The notes beneath the pieces are model-generated. The model had not been told where the DNA came from. It saw only the letters and a list, made by a program, of their open reading frames with translations, and did no database searches. From CAZGUX01 sp046160045 (GTDB lineage Bacteria > Acidobacteriota > Terriglobia > Bryobacterales > Bryobacteraceae): 57,629 nt of DNA. Numbering within the stretch: position 1 is the first letter of the stretch; every line of letters starts with the position of its first letter. The stretch spans positions 1 through 57,629 of the forward strand of contig JBJXGR010000369.1 in the NCBI GenBank assembly GCA_046160045.1, written 5' to 3'. The translations under genes and the position numbers were made by a program. Below are positions 51,881 through 57,629 of this stretch, in pieces.

Positions 51881-53632
51881 GTGCGCCGTGCAAATCGAGC
51901 GTTGCTAGCCTGCGCCCTGCCGCTGATGGCAGCGGCCAACCCGCCCCAGATCCAGTCGGTGTTTCCTATCGGCGCCGCGCGCGGGGAAGCCGTCGAGGTT
52001 ACGGTTCTGGGCGATCATCTGGAGGGGACGACCAAAGCGTGGTTCGATTGCACCTCGATCACCGGAGAAGTGCGCCAGGCCCTTCCAAAAGAAGTAAAGC
52101 TGCGGGTACGAGTCGCGGGCGAAGCCGATGCCGGATTCCACACGCTACGCCTGGTGACGCCCCGCGGCGTGTCGGGTGCGATCGGATTTCGGGTCGGTGC
52201 CGAGCCTTCGATCAACGGAGAGGCCGGGCAGCCAGGCTCGCTTCCGGTCTCGATTAACGGACGGCTCAAGGAACCGGGCGCCACGGGCCGCCACTCGCTG
52301 GAGGGTCGGCAGGGTGACACCTGGCGTCTCGAGGTGATTACCGGAAACGGATTGGTCGAGGCGGATCCCGGACCGTTCGGCTCCCCCGTCCTGACCGTGT
52401 ACAAAGCCGAGGGGAGTTGGCTCGATCCGAACTATCATCCGCGGCTGCCGTGTGAGAACCAGACGCGGAACTTCGAGTTCCCACGGCTCTCGTTGATCCA
52501 GCATCGTCTGCCGCGATTCGTTTGCACGCTACCGGCCACGGGCCGCTACTTGATCGAGGTGGGCGCTCTGGACGGAGCCGGGGGCCCTCATTTCACCTAC
52601 CAGCTTCGGATTGCCTCGGGAAAGCCCGATGCGTGGATTCCGCGCATTGTCGCGCATCCGGACCCGTACGACCTTCGCCAGACGAGTTTCGCACGGCCGC
52701 TGGAACCGGAATGGGCATCGCGGCTGCGAAAGCGTAACGGACAGGACGCCGGACCGCCCGCCACGCGGATGGCCGAGCGAGAGCCGAACGACTCAGCCGC
52801 CGTCGCCCAGGTCCTTCAGCTCCCGGTCCTGATCGAGGGCGCAGTGGCGGCACCCGCAGACGTCGACATGTTTCGGATCGACGTCACGCGCGGCCAGACC
52901 CTGGTGTTCGAACTCGAAACCCTGGACACGCCCCCGCCCTACTTCAACCCCCGCCTGAAGGTGGTCGACGCCGGGGGATCGACGCTGGTCGAAAACATCT
53001 ATCGCCGCGTCGATGGCGACGGTGACGATTGGGTGAAGCTGATGGAGCCCAAGACGGCGTACCGCTTTGAGCAGGGCGGCCCGCACTACGTTTCGGTCCG
53101 CGATCTGACGCATCGTAACGGGTCGGAACGGTTCCGCTATCGCCTGTTGGTCCGGGAACCGGTGCCGCACGTGGGCCGCGTGACGGTTCGCCTGCTTGGT
53201 CTGGGATTCATGGATCGAACGCTCGACCGGCTGAACCTTGCGCCAGGCGAAGCGATCGAACTTCCCGTGGTCGCCGAGCTTGAAGAAGGGTTCGACGGCT
53301 CAGTGGCCTTGGAAATGGAGGATCTTCCGCCTGGAGTGCAGGCGGCGCCTGCGGCCGTCAAGCCCAGGAAGGGAATCTACCTGGTCGAGGGCGAAGTGTT
53401 CGAGGGCCGGTGGGAAGGGTTCATCAATGTCCACCGCGAGCGCTATCGCCCCAGGCGTCTTTTGATCAATGTACTGCTCAGCGCCGCGAACGACGCGCGC
53501 CCGATCAACCAACCGGTGATGGCGAGGATCACGGTGACCGCGTCGTCGAACGGCCGGCTGATCCGCGGGCTCGTGACGCAACAGATTCCGTTGATGGTCG
53601 TGGAGGGCGGGATGCCGCGATCGGAGAATTAG
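51881..53632 (+). CDS. PPC (bacterial pre-peptidase C-terminal) domain protein
   Basis: About 583 residues from GTG 51881, which begins a leader (MRRANRALLACALPLMAAA); an in-frame GTG at 51818 gives a less leader-like N-terminus. The N-terminal IPT/TIG-like domain (PQIQSVFPIGAARGEAVEVT) is followed by two PPC-type beta-sandwiches (GRHSLEGRQGDTWRLEVITG; EREPNDSAAVAQVLQLPVLI, then ADVDMFRIDVTRGQTLVFEL). Proteins of this build accompany DUF1549/DUF1553 cytochromes in Planctomycetes and Acidobacteria. It starts the third cytochrome operon: the next gene begins 4 bp after its stop. A binding role is likely. Confidence 0.85.
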   Translation: MRRANRALLACALPLMAAANPPQIQSVFPIGAARGEAVEVTVLGDHLEGTTKAWFDCTSITGEVRQALPKEVKLRVRVAGEADAGFHTLRLVTPRGVSGAIGFRVGAEPSINGEAGQPGSLPVSINGRLKEPGATGRHSLEGRQGDTWRLEVITGNGLVEADPGPFGSPVLTVYKAEGSWLDPNYHPRLPCENQTRNFEFPRLSLIQHRLPRFVCTLPATGRYLIEVGALDGAGGPHFTYQLRIASGKPDAWIPRIVAHPDPYDLRQTSFARPLEPEWASRLRKRNGQDAGPPATRMAEREPNDSAAVAQVLQLPVLIEGAVAAPADVDMFRIDVTRGQTLVFELETLDTPPPYFNPRLKVVDAGGSTLVENIYRRVDGDGDDWVKLMEPKTAYRFEQGGPHYVSVRDLTHRNGSERFRYRLLVREPVPHVGRVTVRLLGLGFMDRTLDRLNLAPGEAIELPVVAELEEGFDGSVALEMEDLPPGVQAAPAAVKPRKGIYLVEGEVFEGRWEGFINVHRERYRPRRLLINVLLSAANDARPINQPVMARITVTASSNGRLIRGLVTQQIPLMVVEGGMPRSEN

Positions 53633-53636
53633 CCGC

Positions 53637-55847
53637 ATGATCCTGGCTGGCTGGGTTCTGGTGATGCTGGCGGCGGCGAGCGCTCTCGCGGCGGACCGCC
53701 CGTTTCAATTCGCCCGCGATATCGGCGCAATCCTCACGCGCGAGGGATGCAATTCGAAGCAATGTCACGGGGGCGTGAAGGGGCGCGGCGGAATGCACCT
53801 GTCGCCCGAGGTTCGCACGCCGCGCGACGACTACCAGTGGATCGTCCGCGGCGGCCAGTTCCAGGTGCTGACGGACGAGGTTAAGGCGCCCGTGGTTCCG
53901 CGGGTCGACACGAAGGCGCCGGAAAAGAGCCTGCTGCTGCTGAAGCCCACGCTCACCGTGCCGCACGGGGGCGGACGCCGGTTTGCCGTGGACTCGGAGC
54001 CGTACCGCAAGCTGCTGGAATGGATCCGCAAGGGCGCGCCGTTTGGCGCCGACCGCGAGCCGTTGGAGCGGATCGAAATCGTGCCGCCCGAGTTGTTTCT
54101 CACCAAAGGCGGGAAGGTCCCGCTGCGGGTGGTGGCCGTCGGCAACGGTGGCTCGCGCGAGGACATCACGGGCGAGATCCGGTTCGAGTCGAATAACGAC
54201 CAGGCAATGAAGGTTTCGTCCTCAGGTCTCGTGGAAGCGGTGGCTGGCGAGACGGCTATCGTCGCGCACGGGGCAGGTCACACGGCGACGGCATTTGCCG
54301 CTGTCGTCCGGCCGGACGCAGAGCCGTTCCCGCGGATCGCCCGGAACAATTTCATCGACGACCACGTGCAGGCGAAACTCCGCAAATTGAACCTGCCTCC
54401 TTCGGGTTTGGCGACGGACGGGGAGTTTCTGCGGCGAGTGTGCCTCGACATTGCCGGGACCCTGCCGCCTCCCGACCGGGTACGCGAGTTCCTCCGCGAT
54501 CGCGATCCGGACAAGCGCCGAAAACTCATCCGCCTGCTGCTCGATTCTCCCCAATACACCGATCTCGTTACCATGCGACTGGCCGACGTGTTCCGTGTCG
54601 GAGGGGGCGAAAACGAAAGTGTCCACTGGGAGTGGGTGCGAGACCACGTCGCCCGGAATACGCCTTACGATCAGATCGCGCGCGAACGAATCGCCGCCCA
54701 GGGCGCGCGCGGGCCGATCGATCACTTCGGCGCGGGCGAGGCGACTGCGATGGAACGGGCCGTGGCCGAGGAGGCTCGGGTGTTTCTCGGCCGCCGCCTC
54801 GATTGCGCCCAGTGCCACAATCACCCCTATGATGGCTGGACGCAAGATCAGTTCTGGGGAATGGCCGCCTTCTTCGCGCGGATGACGTACGTCAATCGAA
54901 CCGTCGCGTTGGTGCTGACGGACGACGAAGCGGGCAATGAACTGGATGTGGTCGATCCCTCCAGAAAGACTCCCGTCTTCGCAAAAGCGGAGCACCCGCG
55001 AACCCGGAAGCCGGTAACGCCGGTATTCCTCGACGGGCAGCCGCTCGACCCGCGATCTGCGGCCGACCCGCGGCTCGAGTTGGCCCGGCGGATCACCACG
55101 CATCCGTACTTCGCGGAAGCGATCGTCAACCGCGTGTGGAGCTACTTCTTCGGGCGCGGCCTGGTTCACCCGGTGGACGATTTCCGGCAGAACAACCCGC
55201 CGACGCATCCGCAATTGCTCGCGGCGCTGGCGGAGGATTTCCGCGCGCACGGCCACGATCTGAAGCGGTTGATGCGGGTCATCGCCGAATCCCGCACCTA
55301 CCAGACGTCGGGCTCGCCGCTGCCGGCGAATCGCCAGGATGAATTGAACCACGCGTGGTCGCGCCCCCGGCCGATGGAGGCGGAGGTTCTGTTGGACGCG
55401 ATTTCCTCGGCGACGGCGGTTCCTGAATCCTTCCGGTCGGGCAATGGGCCGGCGCGGCTTCCGGCGGGGCAGCGCGCGATTCGCATCCAGTATCCGGCGT
55501 CATGGGAACACCGGTTTCTGCAAGTCTATGGCTGCCCGCTGCGGGACTCGGTGCCGGAGCGGCGAGGCGCCCCGCATCTCGGACAGGCCATGCACCTGCT
55601 GGCCGGGGAAACCATCTCGGCCAAGCTGGGCGCGGCGGGCGGCCGCCTGGACACGCTGGTAAAGCAGGGGCTGCGAAACCGGCAGATCATCGGCGAACTC
55701 TATCTGGCCGCCCTGACCCGGCCGCCGTCGCCGAAAGAACAAGAGGAGATTGATCGGCGGATCGCGAAACGGCCGGACCGCCGCGAAGCGCTGGAGGACC
55801 TGTGGTGGAGCCTGCTGAGCTCGCGCGAATTCACGTACAACCACTGA
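53637..55847 (+). CDS. DUF1549/DUF1553 cytochrome with unusual CX4CH motif
   Basis: A 736-residue exported protein (signal peptide 1-19). The first haem-type motif is CNSKQCH, a CX4CH in place of CXXCH. An Ig-like (Big_2) domain follows (GGKVPLRVVAVGNGGSREDI; SSGLVEAVAGETAIVAHGAG). DUF1549 (EFLRRVCLDIAGTLPPPDRV) has the canonical CAQCHNHPYDGWTQDQFWG, and DUF1553 (LARRITTHPYFAEAIVNRVW) follows. It shares its operon with the PPC gene upstream and DUF1501 downstream (7-bp gap, ribosome-binding GAGGAGG). The haem state of the CX4CH site is uncertain. Confidence 0.9.
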   Translation: MILAGWVLVMLAAASALAADRPFQFARDIGAILTREGCNSKQCHGGVKGRGGMHLSPEVRTPRDDYQWIVRGGQFQVLTDEVKAPVVPRVDTKAPEKSLLLLKPTLTVPHGGGRRFAVDSEPYRKLLEWIRKGAPFGADREPLERIEIVPPELFLTKGGKVPLRVVAVGNGGSREDITGEIRFESNNDQAMKVSSSGLVEAVAGETAIVAHGAGHTATAFAAVVRPDAEPFPRIARNNFIDDHVQAKLRKLNLPPSGLATDGEFLRRVCLDIAGTLPPPDRVREFLRDRDPDKRRKLIRLLLDSPQYTDLVTMRLADVFRVGGGENESVHWEWVRDHVARNTPYDQIARERIAAQGARGPIDHFGAGEATAMERAVAEEARVFLGRRLDCAQCHNHPYDGWTQDQFWGMAAFFARMTYVNRTVALVLTDDEAGNELDVVDPSRKTPVFAKAEHPRTRKPVTPVFLDGQPLDPRSAADPRLELARRITTHPYFAEAIVNRVWSYFFGRGLVHPVDDFRQNNPPTHPQLLAALAEDFRAHGHDLKRLMRVIAESRTYQTSGSPLPANRQDELNHAWSRPRPMEAEVLLDAISSATAVPESFRSGNGPARLPAGQRAIRIQYPASWEHRFLQVYGCPLRDSVPERRGAPHLGQAMHLLAGETISAKLGAAGGRLDTLVKQGLRNRQIIGELYLAALTRPPSPKEQEEIDRRIAKRPDRREALEDLWWSLLSSREFTYNH

Positions 55848-55854
55848 GGAGGCG

Positions 55855-57198
55855 ATGACGGTGAGACCTGTAATCAGCGGGCATCTGGGGCGGCGCGACT
55901 TCATCCGCGTGGGCGCGCTGCACTTCCTCGGCATTTCGCTCGGTGAGTTTCTGGCCTTCGAGGCCGCGCGCGGCGCGTCACCGGGGAAGGCTCAGGCCTG
56001 CATCCTGCTGTGGCTGGATGGCGGCGCCAGCCACATCGACATGTGGGATCCCAAGCCGGCGAGCCTGTTTCGGCCCATCTCCACCAACGTCCCGGGGCTA
56101 CGGATCTCGGAGTTGTTCCCGAAGCTCGCGCGGCACATGGACAAGATCTCCGCAATCCGGTCGATTTACTCGCTTGAGAACGACCACGTGGCCGGCCATC
56201 ATTACGCGATGACCGGCCACAAGCCGAATCCGGCCATGAAGTTTCCCAGCCTGGGCTCGATCATCTCCAAAGAACTGGGTGTGCGGAATCAGATCCCGCC
56301 CTATGTGATGATGCCCAGTCTCACTGGGCCGTATGACGAGGTGTTCAAGGCGCAGATCCTCGGCGGGGCGTGGGATCCGATGATTCTGGCGGGAGGCGAG
56401 GAGGCGCCTGAAGGCGAGGTGCGGGTGGAGATCAAGGACCTGAAGGTGCCCGATCTGAGCCTGCCGAACGAGTTGGCGGCCGCACGGCTGGACGACCGCC
56501 GGGGCTTCCTCGAGATCGTCGACCGGGCTTATCGCGAGCGGGCGGAGGTCGCCGAGTTCGCCGACATGGACGCCTACTCGGAGCAAGCCTACCGGATGAT
56601 TCTGGCACCGCAGGTACGCCGAGCGTTCGATCTCTCGCAAGAGAACGAGAAGACCAAAGAAGCGTACGGGCGCAACGGTTTCGGCCAGAGCGTGCTGCTG
56701 GCGCGGCGTCTGGTGGAAGCGGGCAGCCGCTTTGTCACTGCCTGTGGCTATAAGACCGCTTCCTGGGACACGCACAATCAGCACAACACGAAGCTACGGG
56801 ACCGGTTGGCGCCGCCGCTCGATCAGGCGGTCTCCGCGCTTCTCGTGGACCTGAAAGATCGCGGACTGCTCGATTCGACGGTGGTTGCGGTGATGAGCGA
56901 GTTCGGACGGACGCCGAGCATCAACTCCAACGGCGGCCGCGATCACTGGCCGCACTGCTGGTCGATGTTGCTGGGCGGGGGCGGCATCGCGGGAGGTGCG
57001 GTGGTGGGCGCGAGCGATGAGCGCGGTGCGGCGGTGGCGGGCCGGCAAGTCTCGATCGGCGACATTCACGCCACGCTGTATAAAGCGATGGGGATTGACT
57101 GGAACAAGGAGATCATGCACCCGATCGGCCGGCCGCTGTTTATTGCGAACGGCCTGAACGATCAGCCGGGCGTTCCGATCCGGGAGTTGGTGGGATAA
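55855..57198 (+). CDS. DUF1501 protein (third cytochrome operon)
   Basis: A 447-residue DUF1501 protein with Tat-type leader (HLGRRDFIRVGALHFLG). Family motifs include LWLDGGASHIDMWDPK, ISAIRSIYSLENDHVAGHHY, VVAVMSEFGRTPSINSNGGR and HWPHCWSMLLGGGGIAGGAV. It is paralogous to the protein at 25555-26988 but clearly diverged. It is the last gene of the PPC-cytochrome-DUF1501 operon and is followed by an intrinsic terminator. Confidence 0.92.
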   Translation: MTVRPVISGHLGRRDFIRVGALHFLGISLGEFLAFEAARGASPGKAQACILLWLDGGASHIDMWDPKPASLFRPISTNVPGLRISELFPKLARHMDKISAIRSIYSLENDHVAGHHYAMTGHKPNPAMKFPSLGSIISKELGVRNQIPPYVMMPSLTGPYDEVFKAQILGGAWDPMILAGGEEAPEGEVRVEIKDLKVPDLSLPNELAAARLDDRRGFLEIVDRAYRERAEVAEFADMDAYSEQAYRMILAPQVRRAFDLSQENEKTKEAYGRNGFGQSVLLARRLVEAGSRFVTACGYKTASWDTHNQHNTKLRDRLAPPLDQAVSALLVDLKDRGLLDSTVVAVMSEFGRTPSINSNGGRDHWPHCWSMLLGGGGIAGGAVVGASDERGAAVAGRQVSIGDIHATLYKAMGIDWNKEIMHPIGRPLFIANGLNDQPGVPIRELVG

Positions 57199-57277
57199 GA
57201 CACTTCCCGCGCTGGATCGGCGGGCGCAAGATCGAGACGCAGTGTCAGGGAAAGAAGGGTGGAATCGCGTTGGACGT

Positions 57278-57300
57278 CCCGGGTTTTTTCCGGGTTTTTT
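57278..57300 (+). terminator. Intrinsic terminator of the PPC/cytochrome/DUF1501 operon
   Basis: A stem CCCGG (57278-57282) / CCGGG (57290-57294) with a 7-nt loop is followed directly by six T residues (57295-57300). Equivalently, CCGGGTTTTTT appears twice in tandem. It lies 80 bp after the DUF1501 stop. The rest of 57199-57497 (about 300 bp) shows no gene. Confidence 0.65.
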
Positions 57301-57497
57301 CCTTAAGAACCGCGACTCCTTCTACTACTCTACTCTGTGACCGCATGCATTTTCTTGCACTTGGGCAGGCCCTGCGCCGCGGTCTCTTACCGTTCAATCC
57401 GTCTCCGACGGAGGCCCCGCTGAGCCGCGGCCATGAGGGAGCGGTGGCGGTGCGTCCCCTGATGTGCCCGCGAGTCGAATGTTGCGCCGGAAAACAA

Positions 57498-57629
57498 CTA
57501 GCCCGGATCTGCGCGGTTGACCGGTCCGATGACGAAGAGGGTGTTGCCGGACGGGTCGAGGAGGTCGAAGGTGCGGGCGCCCCACTCCTCGTCTTTCGGG
57601 GCTCGCCGGACCTTCACCTTCGCGCTCCA
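57498..57629 (-). CDS. Partial VOC-superfamily (glyoxalase/bleomycin-resistance-like) protein, C-terminus
   Basis: The last 43 codons of a leftward gene, entering from the right edge and ending at TAG (57498-57500). The residues EWGARTFDLLDPSGNTLFVI then GPVN match the C-terminal half-fold of VOC proteins (..R.F.(V/L).DP(S/D)GN.L.F). The N-terminal part, metal ligands and start are outside the window. Substrate unknown. Confidence 0.7.
   Translation of the reverse strand, partial: WSAKVKVRRAPKDEEWGARTFDLLDPSGNTLFVIGPVNRADPG

Noticed and set aside
1..57629. tRNA, rRNA or CRISPR array
   Set aside because: Looked for cloverleaf-like and regularly spaced repeats; none was recognised by eye.

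Overview
The window looks like chromosomal DNA of an acidobacterium of the Solibacteres/Bryobacterales type. The evidence is family-level. There is an Oar-like TonB-dependent barrel with an N-terminal carboxypeptidase-regulatory domain (205-3648). A secreted protein ends in the Solibacter-type C-terminal domain TIGR03437 (42968-45472). A stranded gene tail carries the 'DINGFFAP' ending common on acidobacterial Ig-like proteins (about 14128-14226). There are several Planctomycete-cytochrome/DUF1501/DUF1552 cassettes and a PEP-CTERM protein. The DNA is GC-rich. I saw no rRNA, tRNA, CRISPR array or complete transposase.

Layout. (1) 1-3648: two 20-bp direct repeats that may be a mobile-element end, then the TonB-dependent barrel. 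(2) 3743-13981: an inorganic-carbon island. A SulP anion transporter and a tandem universal stress protein read leftward. Divergently from them run dabA (DUF2309), two NuoL/M-like membrane subunits, a NarL-type histidine kinase and its response regulator, closed by a double hairpin. No RuBisCO or carboxysome genes are present, so bicarbonate supply for heterotrophic carboxylases is the simplest role. (3) 14128-20359: a gene remnant, an SPL-like radical SAM protein overlapping tail-to-tail with a zinc alcohol dehydrogenase, an MscS channel, a membrane-anchored SMP-30/strictosidine-synthase-like propeller and a DUF433/DUF5615 toxin-antitoxin pair. (4) 20623-35200: secreted oxidative and carbohydrate-related functions. 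These are a PQQ dehydrogenase with a cytochrome c domain inserted in it, a Tat-exported five-bladed-propeller glycosidase-like protein, a PSCyt1/DUF1549/DUF1553 + DUF1501 pair, and a DUF1592-type cytochrome + DUF1552 + secreted ankyrin-repeat operon.

(5) 35249-42810: a surface-polysaccharide locus. It has a methyltransferase, an FkbH-like protein, an acyl carrier protein and a GNAT-like protein in one overlapping operon, plus a second methyltransferase, a glycosyltransferase and a Wzx-type flippase. The FkbH/ACP/transferase trio could make and transfer a glyceryl-type acyl decoration. (6) 42968-49653: two very large secreted propeller-like proteins separated by an AT-richer spacer with a cluster of GTTTCG motifs. 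(7) 49754-57629: pirin, a PEP-CTERM protein, a third cytochrome/DUF1501 operon led by a PPC-domain protein, a good intrinsic terminator, and the C-terminal 43 residues of a VOC (glyoxalase-like) protein cut by the window edge.

The strongest candidates for something not routinely described are the three-subunit DAB cluster, whose second NuoL/M-like subunit has lost the canonical proton-channel residues and which is linked to a dedicated two-component system, and the FkbH-ACP-GNAT module. All functions are read from family motifs; no database search was run.
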